DNA of 64,000 bases from positions 806,001-870,000 of the forward strand of contig OZ220216.1 in NCBI GenBank assembly GCA_964291505.2, written 5' to 3'. The first letter of the stretch is position 1, and each line of letters opens with the position of its first letter. Shown here one piece after another: positions 1-8,262 of the stretch. The DNA is from Kistimonas sp964291505 (lineage in GTDB: Bacteria; Pseudomonadota; Gammaproteobacteria; Pseudomonadales; Endozoicomonadaceae). A program made the position numbers and the translations under genes. The notes beneath the pieces were generated by a model that saw only the letters and a list, made by a program, of their open reading frames with translations, was not told where the DNA came from and searched no databases.

Positions 1-729
1 CTTGATAATGACTTCATAGCCGCCGTTATCATTTCGTCTGGCGTACATGCTTAATAATGATGCAGGATGAGTACTGGCAAGGTTATTGACCAGTTTGCCA
101 GTCCAGGCCTGTTCGCCGAAGAACGGGGCAAAGACACCACTTTTGGGGCCAGGCTCCTGATCAGGTAATACCGCAACGACACCTTGTTCCCGCAATACGC
201 GATGCAGGGTTTTGACACCGGTGACATTGGCAGGAATCAATCCAACCTTGACGCGGCTGCGTGAACGATAGATCCACCGATCCAGCGCCTTGATCTTGGC
301 CGGTTTGTACATGGCGTACATGTACAGATGATGACGAAGAAAGTGATTAAGGATCTCCCAGGTGCCATGATGAGGCAGTATGAGGATAATACCCTGTTCC
401 TCTTTCAGCGCCTTTTCCAGGTGTTCCATACCGGTCACCCGGGTAATCAGCGCATCCACTTTTTCCAGAGGCCAGAACCAGGTCATTCCCGCTTCAAACA
501 GGGTTTTTCCGGATTCGATCATGCTTTGCTTCACCAGTGACTCCTGGTCACTGTCGCTGAGCTGTGAATAGCATAACTGGATATTGGTGCGGCTGATTTT
601 CGTTCGGCGGTTGTTCAACCGCCAGCTCAGCCAGCCGAAACCAGCGCCAAGGGCATGAGCCACGGATAGCGGCATCCATGCAATCAAGCGGGCAAAGCCC
701 ATGGCAAGGTAAACAAGAAGGGTCTTCAA
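1..729 (-). CDS. LpxL/LpxM-type lysophospholipid acyltransferase (3' end beyond window)
   Basis: Reading the minus strand from a TTG at 729 gives an uninterrupted frame of 243 codons to the window edge, so the C-terminus is missing. The N-terminus is hydrophobic (LKTLLVYLAMGFARLIAWMP), as in inner-membrane lipid A acyltransferases. The motif HHGTWE matches the family's HX4(D/E) catalytic motif, followed by YKPAK and a VLPDQEPGP segment typical of the LpxL/HtrB/LpxM fold. The likely role is transfer of an acyl chain from acyl-ACP to a lipid A precursor or lysophospholipid. TTG is chosen because GAGGAA lies about six bases upstream and an in-frame ATG further in would cut off the membrane anchor. 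It follows the amidase gene on the same strand after 31 bp. The exact acyl acceptor cannot be told. Confidence 0.85.
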   Translation of the reverse strand, partial: MKTLLVYLAMGFARLIAWMPLSVAHALGAGFGWLSWRLNNRRTKISRTNIQLCYSQLSDSDQESLVKQSMIESGKTLFEAGMTWFWPLEKVDALITRVTGMEHLEKALKEEQGIILILPHHGTWEILNHFLRHHLYMYAMYKPAKIKALDRWIYRSRSRVKVGLIPANVTGVKTLHRVLREQGVVAVLPDQEPGPKSGVFAPFFGEQAWTGKLVNNLASTHPASLLSMYARRNDNGGYEVIIK

Positions 730-760
730 ACAGGTGTTCCTCAAGTGTTATGCATAAGCA

Positions 761-2008
761 TCATTGTTGTGCCAGGTCCAGCATGGCATGCAGTAACACG
801 TTACATCCGGCTTCCAAGTCTTCCGGTGTCGCGTTTTCTGCTTCATTGTGAGACAGTCCTTTCTCACAGGGTACGAAGATCATGCCGGTGGGTGCAACCC
901 CGGCAAGATAACCGGCGTCATGCCCGGCACCGGAAACCATTTCCATGGCAGGGTAGTCGAGCCGCTTAACAGCATGACGGACGGCATTGATACAAAGTGG
1001 GTCAAACGAAACGGGGGGCAGCCGCCATTCTTCCCGGATACTGTATGCCAGTCCCACGCGTCCACATTCCTCAGCAGCAATTTGGCGAAATGCGTTTTCC
1101 ATGGCATCCAGTACAGATTTGTTCGGATGGCGCAGGTCTACCGCCAGAATCAGGCGCTCAGGCACCGTGTTGCGTGCGCCGGGTTCAGCCCGAATATCAC
1201 CAAAGGTTACCCTTGCCCAAGGCGCATGGGTTTCTGCCAGCGCATACAGTTGCTGAATGATAGATGATAGTCCCATAAACGGGTCACGGCGCCGGTTCAT
1301 CGGCGTTGGACCCGCATGACAGGGCTGCCCCTCAAGGGTGAGGTCAAACCAGTACATGCCCTGAATACCGGTCAGTACGCCAACCGGCAATTGTTCCTGT
1401 TCCAGTATGGGACCCTGTTCAATATGCAATTCCAGCGCGGCTTTTACCGGCCGCGCTTTGGCCGGTACGTCACCGTTATAGCCAATGCTTTCCAGCGCTT
1501 GCTTCAGTGTGATGCCGGTCTTGTCGGTTCGTTGCCAGGCATAATCCAGATCAAAAACACCGGACCACACACCGGAGCCTATCATGGCCGGTGAGAACCG
1601 TGCGCCTTCTTCATTGGTCCAGACCACGACTTCCAGTGGAGTCTCAGTACGTATGTCCTGCTCCTGTAGCGTCCGCATAACTTCCAGACCCGCCAATACA
1701 CCATAAACACCATCAAACTTCCCCCCGGTGGGCTGAGTGTCCAGGTGTGAACCGGTGATGACGGGCGGTAATGCAGGATTGCGGCCCTCCCGACGGGCGA
1801 AGATATTGCCCATTTCATCCACTGTCACCGTACAGTCGGCGTTTTTACACCAACGTATAAACAGATCCCGACCCAGCTTGTCTTCGCGGGTCAATGCCTG
1901 TCGGTTACAACCACCACCGGCAGTTGTACCAATGGCAGCCATTTCCATTAAAGACTGCCAAAGGCGTTGACCATTAATACGGAGTTCGGAATCATACGAT
2001 GATGTCAT
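761..2008 (-). CDS. Zn-dependent M20-family amidase (allantoate amidohydrolase / N-carbamoyl-L-amino acid hydrolase type)
   Basis: A 415-residue protein of the hydantoinase/carbamoylase family. Metal-binding motifs appear in order: GSHLDTQPTGGKFDG (His ~88, Asp ~99), TNEEGARF (Glu pair ~133-134), LHIEQGP (His ~195) and a late SGAGHDAGYLAG motif. Members are cytoplasmic dimers that hydrolyse ureido-type C-N bonds in purine or pyrimidine degradation or in hydantoin use. I start it at the ATG at 2008, where GAGGT lies five bases upstream, rather than at a codon 21 residues earlier with no ribosome site. Motifs do not separate allantoate from N-carbamoyl amino acid or beta-ureidopropionate substrates, and no neighbouring purine-catabolism gene helps. 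Confidence 0.88.
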   Translation of the reverse strand: MTSSYDSELRINGQRLWQSLMEMAAIGTTAGGGCNRQALTREDKLGRDLFIRWCKNADCTVTVDEMGNIFARREGRNPALPPVITGSHLDTQPTGGKFDGVYGVLAGLEVMRTLQEQDIRTETPLEVVVWTNEEGARFSPAMIGSGVWSGVFDLDYAWQRTDKTGITLKQALESIGYNGDVPAKARPVKAALELHIEQGPILEQEQLPVGVLTGIQGMYWFDLTLEGQPCHAGPTPMNRRRDPFMGLSSIIQQLYALAETHAPWARVTFGDIRAEPGARNTVPERLILAVDLRHPNKSVLDAMENAFRQIAAEECGRVGLAYSIREEWRLPPVSFDPLCINAVRHAVKRLDYPAMEMVSGAGHDAGYLAGVAPTGMIFVPCEKGLSHNEAENATPEDLEAGCNVLLHAMLDLAQQ

Positions 2009-2164
2009 AGCTACCTCGTTATTGTTATACCAATCACTGATGACACGGTAATACGTAATGCGCTGTGGCAAAAAAAGTCAGGGTCATAATAAATACCCGC
2101 ACAAAAACAATATTCCGTAAAACCGGACGTTTTACAATCCCGACGAACCGCACGGGGGAGCGAA

Positions 2165-2776
2165 ATGACACTCTATGCGCTGGACCTGTTCGGCACCGCA
2201 GTATTTGCCATTTCCGGCGTATTGCTGGCCTGCCGAAGCAACATGGATTTTTTTGGTGCGCTTGTGCTGGCGTTTGTCACAGCCGTGGGCGGGGGAACAA
2301 TCCGTGACGCACTGCTCGGCAGTACACCGGTGTTCTGGATTCAAAATACCCATTATCTCTGGGTGATTCTGGGCGCTGTCATCCTGGGGTTGGCAACGTT
2401 GAGCTGGATGGCGCGTATCCACCGTATTTTGCAGATTTTTGATGCCATGGGTCTGGCTGTATTCAGTATTGCCGGTGCACAAAAGGCCCTGGCCTTTGGG
2501 GCTGAACCGGTGGTTGCGATTATCATGGGAGTATTGACCGGCGCCGGCGGTGGTGCCATTCGCGATATGCTCGCGGGCCAGGTACCCATGGTGTTGAGAC
2601 AGGAAGAACTCTATGCAACCCCTGCGATTTTCGGCTGCCTCGTTTATCTCCTGTTACTGTCATGGTCCGTTAGCCCGACACTGGCGACAGTCATTGCCGG
2701 TATCCTGATCTTTTCCACGCGAATGGTTTCCGTCATACGAAAGATTGCCCTTCCCCGTATCGCGTTGCCCAGTTGA
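2165..2776 (+). CDS. TRIC-type / YicG (UPF0126) family membrane protein
   Basis: A 203-residue protein with about seven hydrophobic segments. It has two matching glycine-rich halves: FVTAVGGGTIRDALLG near residue 37 and LTGAGGGAIRDMLAG near residue 123. This internal repeat with GGG-IRD is the hallmark of the UPF0126/YicG family, whose members are related to trimeric intracellular cation channels. It sits in the inner membrane and probably conducts monovalent cations or small solutes; some members have been linked to glycine uptake. The start has a good ribosome site (GGGGGAG, 4 bases upstream). It is transcribed away from the amidase gene, so 2009-2164 should hold divergent promoters. Confidence 0.88.
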   Translation: MTLYALDLFGTAVFAISGVLLACRSNMDFFGALVLAFVTAVGGGTIRDALLGSTPVFWIQNTHYLWVILGAVILGLATLSWMARIHRILQIFDAMGLAVFSIAGAQKALAFGAEPVVAIIMGVLTGAGGGAIRDMLAGQVPMVLRQEELYATPAIFGCLVYLLLLSWSVSPTLATVIAGILIFSTRMVSVIRKIALPRIALPS

Positions 2777-3151
2777 TCAGCCGTTTAACAGTGGTTCCTT
2801 TTCATCCATCGGCCATGCGCTGAGGTGGGAGGGGGTCACGGTTAATACGGATGTTTGTGAGCGTTATTCCTGCCTGGTTGTACTTTGGTTTTGCTTTGTT
2901 TCTTTTTGTAGCCGCAATCTTTTTGGAACGTATGTAAGGGTTACGCAAACACCACAAAGACCCCGGTGACAGCCCGCCTTCGCTGACAGTAGACTGCCGC
3001 CGTCAAAATGCAGAAAACGCCGCAATAACGCTCGTATCCGCATTAAAAATACAGGCATCTCTCGCAAATGGGTCAATGGGCTGCGAGAAGTTCGCCGAGC
3101 ACAATCCGTACTTCACACAACACAAATTCTGGTGGATGACCAGGGGGTAGC
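2777..3151. other. Intergenic region without a recognised gene
   Basis: About 375 bp between the TRIC-like gene and the first fadL-like gene. A 70-codon minus-strand frame (2864-3076) lacks a ribosome site and resembles no protein I know. The end of the region carries the ribosome site CAGGGGGT for the porin gene. I see no clear terminator or promoter pair. Confidence 0.5.
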
Positions 3152-4486
3152 ATGAACTTCAGGCCGTATCCGGGCAAACTGTCTTTGGTGTCGCTGGCTG
3201 TCAGCGCGTGTATTGCTAGCGGAGTCGCGCAGGGCGCAGGCTTTGCGTTGAATGAATTGTCGGCTGGTGCTGCGGGTACTGCGAATGCCGGTCGTGCAGC
3301 TAACCCTGAAGATGCTTCAATCATGTCATCCAACCCTGCGGGTATTGCGTTTCTAGATAAGGCGCAGTGGACGTTTGGTGGTGCGGTGGTTATGCCAACT
3401 GGTGAAGTTAAAAATGCTACTGGTTCTAAGGGGCAGATAATAGGAAATCCGGGGTCTGCCGGAACGGGTGATGGTGGAGACTTCTTGAGTCCTGCATTTG
3501 TTCCATCTGCTTATTTTGCTGCGCCGATTGATGATAAATGGTCAGTAGGCTTTGGTATGTATGTTCCGTTCGCTGCAAAAACCGATTATGACGATAATTT
3601 TGCAGGTCGCTACCTCGCTACAAAAACAGAACTGACCAATATTAATCTCCAATCAACATTGTCTTATAAGTTTAATGATAATCTTTCTGTTGGATTAGGT
3701 GTCTTTGCTTCCCACATGGAGGGAACACTTGCCAATAACCAATTTTTGTTGGGAATGGAAATAGACTCTGTTATGGAAGGAGATGACTGGGGTTATGGCT
3801 GGAATGTCGGAATGCTCTGGAATCCCTCAGAAAGAACCAGTATTGGTATGTCGTATACATCTAAGGTTGATTTTACAGTTGAAGGTGATATGACCGTAAG
3901 TGGTGATGCAACTGGAAAGGCTCCAGGTAGTTTGGATGTAACGTTACCCGATAAATTTGAAATTGGCATTACTCATCAACTAGATGATAGGTGGACTCTT
4001 TTGGCTGGAGCACTATGGACCGGATGGAGCAGTTTTGATGAGATCAATGCCATTGCAGATGAGGGGTTGACGGTTAATGTACCTGGCATGGGGAATATTC
4101 CAGTATATGGCCCAGGCGATGTCGCTACCCATGTGCCTGAAAACTGGAAAGATAGTTGGGCGTGGTCTGTTGGTGCTGAATATAAATACAATAGCCAATG
4201 GACCCTGAAAGGTGGTTATGCATATGACAACTCACCTGTTCGAAATGAATATCGTACGGCTCGTATTCCTGATGTTGACCGTGAATGGTTGACCATTGGT
4301 GCTAAGTATCAGCCTAATCAGGATTACACTATTGATATGGCCTATGGGTATATGCTGAAAAAAGATACCAGCATTAATGAAACCGATCACGATGCTGACG
4401 GTACTCCAGGCAATGTCAATTTCCAGGGCGAGTACAAAGATATGGGCGCACACGTTTTGATGGTTTCCCTGACTCGCCGTTTCTAA
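3152..4486 (+). CDS. FadL-family outer membrane transporter (copy 1)
   Basis: A 444-residue protein with a signal peptide (about residues 1-28) ending at AQG, followed by AGFALNELSAGAAG, the mature N-terminus that forms the FadL hatch region. The NPAGIAF motif, the alternating-hydrophobicity beta strands and the terminal SLTRRF (C-terminal aromatic for BAM recognition) fit a 14-stranded FadL barrel. The family takes up long-chain fatty acids or other hydrophobic compounds across the outer membrane. Ribosome site CAGGGGGT precedes the ATG. A perfect hairpin terminator follows at 4503-4531, so it is transcribed separately from the paralogue downstream. The ligand is unknown. Confidence 0.93.
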   Translation: MNFRPYPGKLSLVSLAVSACIASGVAQGAGFALNELSAGAAGTANAGRAANPEDASIMSSNPAGIAFLDKAQWTFGGAVVMPTGEVKNATGSKGQIIGNPGSAGTGDGGDFLSPAFVPSAYFAAPIDDKWSVGFGMYVPFAAKTDYDDNFAGRYLATKTELTNINLQSTLSYKFNDNLSVGLGVFASHMEGTLANNQFLLGMEIDSVMEGDDWGYGWNVGMLWNPSERTSIGMSYTSKVDFTVEGDMTVSGDATGKAPGSLDVTLPDKFEIGITHQLDDRWTLLAGALWTGWSSFDEINAIADEGLTVNVPGMGNIPVYGPGDVATHVPENWKDSWAWSVGAEYKYNSQWTLKGGYAYDNSPVRNEYRTARIPDVDREWLTIGAKYQPNQDYTIDMAYGYMLKKDTSINETDHDADGTPGNVNFQGEYKDMGAHVLMVSLTRRF

Positions 4487-4502
4487 TCTTTCAGTTACCT
4501 AC

Positions 4503-4531
4503 AAAAACCCATGGCAATGCCATGGGTTTTT
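4503..4531 (+). terminator. Rho-independent terminator after first fadL-like gene
   Basis: Perfect inverted repeat ACCCATGGCA / TGCCATGGGT flanked by an A run on the left and TTTTT on the right, 16 bp after the porin stop codon. The flanking A and T runs would allow function on both strands. Confidence 0.9.
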
Positions 4532-4640
4532 ACATTCTGCGTTCCCTTCTTTCCACGCTAAAACGTGACAGAACCTCATTCCCCAACTAAATAAACAAGC
4601 ACTTCAAAGTCAGGCTATACGCCTTTGTGTGGGGATAATG

Positions 4641-5948
4641 ATGAATTCCGGATGGTTTGATGATGCTGTGAAATGCGGTGCATTGCTCATCGGCAGTTGT
4701 GTGGCTGGCAATGCAATCGGGGCAGGATTTACCCTAAATGAAACCTCGGCAGGTGCTGCTGGCACAGCCTATGCGGGGCGGGCGGCGAATCCTGAAGATG
4801 CCTCTGTCATGTCCGCTAATCCAGCCGGGATCGCGTTTCTCGATACCCCTCAATTTACGGTAGGTGGCGGCCTAATTGTGCCACACGAAAAGTATTATCA
4901 TGGATCGGGTAGAGATTCTGCTGGTAATCCAGTGAATGGTGCCTCTATAAAAGGCGATTTTGTGGGTGCGCAAGGTGTGCCTTTCGGTTTTTATTCGATG
5001 CCGCTGGATGATCCTCTCAGTTTTGGTATTGGATTTTATGTGCCTTATGCTGCGATGACGGAATATGGCGATGATTTTGTCGGTCGATATTTGGCGTTGA
5101 ATACAGAGCTGGTTACTCTCAATTTGCAGCCTACGTTATCATGGAAATTCAATGATAGGTTCGCTATTGGATTCGGTTTGGTTTTTTCCTATCTGGACGG
5201 TGAGCTGACCCAGATGAAAGGTGTGCCAAATTTTGATTCAAAATCAAAGATGACTGGGCATGACTGGGGATATGGTTGGAATGCTGGAATACTCTGGATG
5301 CCTAATGAGGATGTTACGGTCGGTGTCGCTTATACCTCAAAAATTAATTATACCGTTGAGGGCGATTTGAAATTAAAAGGAAGTTTGGTCAATGCGGAAA
5401 GTCATGGGCATATTAAATTAATTCTTCCAGAAAAGTGGGAGTTAAGTGGAACCTACAAGCTGGATGAATGCTGGACTGTTATGGCGGGAACAGTTTGGAC
5501 ACGCTGGAGCCGCTTTGATGAAATTAAGGCTATTGCTGATGATGGATTACCTGGTGCTCCTGCAATCCCGCCTGGTGGCGTCGCTTCCTATACTCCTGAA
5601 AACTGGAAAGATGTCTGGGCCTGGTCCATTGGCGCTTCGTATCGTTATAACAATGAATGGCTGTTGCGGGCGGGTTATGGCTACGATACCTCACCGGTTA
5701 AAAGTGCTTGGCGGACTGCAAGGATTCCGGATATTGACCGCGAATGGTTGACGATTGGTGCCAGTTATCAGCCAGTACCGGATTACACGATCGATCTTGC
5801 GTACGGTCATATGTTCAATAAAAACGTCAAGGTCAATGAGCATGAATATGAAACCAATGGTGAGATTAAAAATAATGGTGCCTTTTATAAGGCCAAGTAT
5901 AAGGTGAGCGCTAATGTACTGGTCATGTCGCTGACCCATCGGTTGTGA
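4641..5948 (+). CDS. FadL-family outer membrane transporter (copy 2)
   Basis: A paralogue of the preceding gene, about 435 residues. It shares the same signature (AGFTLNETSAGAAGTAYAGR, then NPEDASVM and NPAGIAFLD) and many blocks along the barrel, including ENWKD.WAWS, R-TARIPD-DREWLTIGA and YTIDLAYG. The signal peptide is about residues 1-27 and the C-terminus ends SLTHRL. I start at the second ATG of an ATG-ATG pair (4641), which puts GGGGA at normal spacing; the first ATG (4638) is also possible. The strongest divergence is in extracellular loop regions, which suggests a different ligand or phage/colicin exposure. No strong terminator follows it. Confidence 0.92.
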   Translation: MNSGWFDDAVKCGALLIGSCVAGNAIGAGFTLNETSAGAAGTAYAGRAANPEDASVMSANPAGIAFLDTPQFTVGGGLIVPHEKYYHGSGRDSAGNPVNGASIKGDFVGAQGVPFGFYSMPLDDPLSFGIGFYVPYAAMTEYGDDFVGRYLALNTELVTLNLQPTLSWKFNDRFAIGFGLVFSYLDGELTQMKGVPNFDSKSKMTGHDWGYGWNAGILWMPNEDVTVGVAYTSKINYTVEGDLKLKGSLVNAESHGHIKLILPEKWELSGTYKLDECWTVMAGTVWTRWSRFDEIKAIADDGLPGAPAIPPGGVASYTPENWKDVWAWSIGASYRYNNEWLLRAGYGYDTSPVKSAWRTARIPDIDREWLTIGASYQPVPDYTIDLAYGHMFNKNVKVNEHEYETNGEIKNNGAFYKAKYKVSANVLVMSLTHRL

Positions 5949-6061
5949 CATGAAACTGTCATCGCTGTTATTCAGTGTCGGCTGACTGTGATATACACTG
6001 CCTCTCAGGAGTAGGGAGTCGACAGGGTTCCCGTAAGTGCAGTCAGAATAACAGGGTAATC

Positions 6062-6505
6062 ATGGCAATCATCAAGCTATTGACAGGCAGTGTATATGGC
6101 ACGGCAGAGGCTGTTGCCACAGAGGTAAAGGTCGCTTTGGAGCAGAGCGGGCATACGGTGATCAAGGCGGAAGGATTGGATGCGGTACTTCGGGATGGTG
6201 CCGATGCTGTATTGGTCTGTACCTCAACAACCGGTCAGGGTGACCTGCCAGATAACCTGCAACCGTTATACCTCGAACTGAAAGAACGTTTTCCACTCCT
6301 GGGGCACTTGGCCTATGGCGTCATTGCATTGGGCGACAGTTCCTATGGGGATACCTATTGCGGTGGCGGTAAACAGATGGATGAGTTGCTGGCAGAGCTG
6401 ACGGCTAAACGGATCGCAGAGCCGTTGATGATTGATGCCTGTGAAACGGCATCACCGGAAGAGGTGGCCGTGCCCTGGGTCGTTGAATGGGCTAATCAAT
6501 TATAA
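6062..6505 (+). CDS. mioC: MioC-type flavodoxin
   Basis: A 147-residue FMN protein, the same length as E. coli MioC. The phosphate-binding loop TGSVYGTAEAVA is at residues ~8-19, CTSTTGQGDLPDN contacts the flavin, and ALGDSSYGDTYCGGGKQ is the third flavodoxin loop. MioC donates electrons in the cytoplasm, in E. coli to biotin synthase. The frame extends upstream, but the ATG at 6062 gives the family's standard length and N-terminus (MAIIKLLTGS). In E. coli mioC lies beside oriC; nothing here suggests an origin. Confidence 0.88.
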   Translation: MAIIKLLTGSVYGTAEAVATEVKVALEQSGHTVIKAEGLDAVLRDGADAVLVCTSTTGQGDLPDNLQPLYLELKERFPLLGHLAYGVIALGDSSYGDTYCGGGKQMDELLAELTAKRIAEPLMIDACETASPEEVAVPWVVEWANQL

Positions 6506-6524
6506 AAGTAGGTCAAACGTGTAT

Positions 6525-6554
6525 ACGCGCTGGCGCTATGGCCGGCGCGTTTCT
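6525..6554 (+). terminator. Likely terminator between mioC and yaaA
   Basis: Stem ACGCGCTGGC / GCCGGCGCGT with one mismatch, six-base loop, then TTTCTC. It lies just after mioC and before the end of the convergent yaaA. The T run is short, so efficiency is uncertain. Confidence 0.55.
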
Positions 6555-6562
6555 CTGAACCA

Positions 6563-7336
6563 TCAGGCCTCATCGCGGGTAAACACCCACTCGTTGCCTT
6601 GGGTCATGTCAGAATTAAATGCATAGCCTTCGTAATCAAAACCTTTCAGGTCTTCAACGCGGCTGATTCGGTTGTCGATAATATAGCGAACCATTAATCC
6701 CCGAGCTTTTTTTGCATAGAAGCTGATGATTTTGTACTGGCCGTTTTTCAGATCCTTGAATACCGGTGTAAAGATTTCACCCTGAAACGCTGCCGGTTTG
6801 ACGGCTTTGAAGTATTCATTGGACGCCAGGTTAACCAGCACATTATCAGACTGCAGCGCCATGGCCTGATTGAGTGCTTCAGTGATCTGTTTGCCCCAGA
6901 ATGCGTAAAGATCCTTGCCGCGGGTATTGGCAAAACGGGTGCCCATTTCCAGACGGTAGGCCTGCATCAGATCCAGTGGTCGCAGCAATCCATAAAGTCC
7001 GGACAGTATCCGCAGATGATTCTGGGCAAATGCAAAGTCGTCGGCGGAAAGTGTCTCGGCATCCAAACCGGTATAGACATCACCCTTGAAAGCCAAAACA
7101 GCCTGCTTGGCGTTTTCGGGCGAGAAGGGTGTTTGCCAGGCTTCATACCGTGCGGCATTCAGGCCGGCCAGCTTGTCACTGATACTCATCAGGCTGCCTA
7201 TGTCAGCCGGGCTTAAGGTACGCAGCTGGTCAATCAGTTCCGCCGAATCCTTCAGGAAGTCTGGCGTAGTGTAGTCGGTTGTGACCGGTGGGGTTTCATA
7301 ATCCAGTGTTTTGGCCGGTGAGATGACGATCAGCAT
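6563..7336 (-). CDS. yaaA: Peroxide stress protein YaaA (DUF328)
   Basis: A 257-residue protein starting MLIVISPAKTLDYE, the diagnostic N-terminus of YaaA. Other conserved blocks are ILSGLYGLLRPLD, FWGKQITEALN, NLASNEYFKAV and FYAKKARGLMVRYI. In E. coli YaaA is induced by OxyR and limits intracellular iron and oxidative DNA damage during peroxide stress. The length equals that of the E. coli protein (258). It is followed on the same strand by sodC upstream at 7466, but the 129-bp gap suggests separate transcription. Confidence 0.93.
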   Translation of the reverse strand: MLIVISPAKTLDYETPPVTTDYTTPDFLKDSAELIDQLRTLSPADIGSLMSISDKLAGLNAARYEAWQTPFSPENAKQAVLAFKGDVYTGLDAETLSADDFAFAQNHLRILSGLYGLLRPLDLMQAYRLEMGTRFANTRGKDLYAFWGKQITEALNQAMALQSDNVLVNLASNEYFKAVKPAAFQGEIFTPVFKDLKNGQYKIISFYAKKARGLMVRYIIDNRISRVEDLKGFDYEGYAFNSDMTQGNEWVFTRDEA

Positions 7337-7465
7337 AAGCGGTATCCGGAAGTTGTGGTGCGTTAGTACGGCATTGTAAACCAGCGCCGGATTTCCAGCT
7401 ATCCAACCCCTGATTGGAACTCTTTATCAGGCTGATAGCGTGACGAACAATCGGTGATCATTCAC

Positions 7466-7999
7466 TTAACGAATCACGCCGCATAGCATGCGAGCACCTC
7501 CACCACCCAAGGGGGCAGGCGAATCCGCATAGTTATCGCCACCAATATGCACCATCAGTGCATGCCCACTGATTTCATTGAGGTGTTTCAGGCGTGGCGC
7601 CAAAACGGCGTAATCGGCAATACCCCGTGAATTGACGACCAGTGCAGGCAGGTCTCCGCGATGCCCGTCACCATAGGGCCCCTTGTGGGCACCGCTATTG
7701 TCAGGATCGTAGTGTCCACCGGCGGCTCCGGCAGGAACGGTTTTACCATCTTTTTTACTAGGCCCGCAGTCCGGTTTTTCATGAATATGAAACCCATGGT
7801 AACCACCCGGTAAGCCCGCGAGCGTCGGCTGAAACAGGAGTCCGTAAGGGGTTTCCATTATTGTGACAGTACCCGCCTGTGCGCCTGTTCCCTGAGTATC
7901 CACGTTATAGAGCGTAACAAGGGTTTCTGCCGCGAACAGGGTTTTGGTAAACAGCAGGGCTATCAGGCCAAGTGTGTGCAAACAGTATTGATGGTACAT
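7466..7999 (-). CDS. sodC: Periplasmic Cu,Zn superoxide dismutase
   Basis: A 177-residue protein with a signal peptide (cleavage after ~residue 23, before AETLVTL). Copper ligands are in HGFHIHEKPDCG, zinc ligands in GGHYDP..GAHKGPYG.GHRGD, and the final copper histidine in ALMVHIGGDNY. The disulfide cysteines are in KPDCG and near the C-terminus (MLCGVIR). It dismutates superoxide in the periplasm. The preserved GDLPAL block is typical of the bacterial SodC group. Ribosome site and promoter were not resolved. It diverges from the dicarboxylate carrier gene. Confidence 0.95.
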   Translation of the reverse strand: MYHQYCLHTLGLIALLFTKTLFAAETLVTLYNVDTQGTGAQAGTVTIMETPYGLLFQPTLAGLPGGYHGFHIHEKPDCGPSKKDGKTVPAGAAGGHYDPDNSGAHKGPYGDGHRGDLPALVVNSRGIADYAVLAPRLKHLNEISGHALMVHIGGDNYADSPAPLGGGGARMLCGVIR

Positions 8000-8131
8000 G
8001 GCAGCCTCAGTCGCCGATTATTTAACCTGTCATTATAGACAGGGCGCTGTTAGTAAAAGTTTCAGAAAGCAGGCACCGTTAACGTTAAAACACACAATGC
8101 GACTAAAAGAGACCATTTGAACTATAAGGTT

Positions 8132-8145
8132 TTGATGACTGTCAA
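8132..8145 (+). promoter_or_regulatory. FNR/Anr-like box upstream of Dcu carrier
   Basis: TTGATGACTGTCAA matches the FNR consensus TTGAT-N4-ATCAA at 9 of 10 defined bases. A possible -10 (CAATAT, 8170-8175) places transcription start near 8181, with the box centre near -42, the class II activating position. This fits anaerobic induction of a C4-dicarboxylate carrier. Confidence 0.6.
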
Positions 8146-8186
8146 CACAGTGTCAGATTGAAGCGCGCACAATATCGTTCTTCACA

Positions 8187-8240
8187 AGCCGGTTCGGAAT
8201 GAGCATCGGAGATGCTCCTTTCGGGTCGGCTTTTTCTTTC
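8187..8240 (+). terminator. Leader hairpin with T tract (possible attenuator) before Dcu carrier
   Basis: Outer stem AGCCG / CGGCT encloses inner perfect stem GAGCATC / GATGCTC with a three-base loop, followed at once by TTTTTCTTTC. It sits between the predicted transcription start and the GTG start at 8263, so it looks like an intrinsic terminator inside the leader. It could instead be a 5' stabilising hairpin. Confidence 0.55.
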
Positions 8241-8262
8241 TCACAGGATATTGGGGGTAAGT

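Noticed and set aside
2864..3076. 70-codon minus-strand frame between the TRIC-like and fadL-like genes
   Set aside because: No ribosome site, no neighbour on that strand, and no protein family recognised.
6000..6061. Possible replication origin near mioC
   Set aside because: mioC adjoins oriC in E. coli, but no cluster of DnaA boxes, AT-rich unwinding element or gidA/mnmG is visible here.
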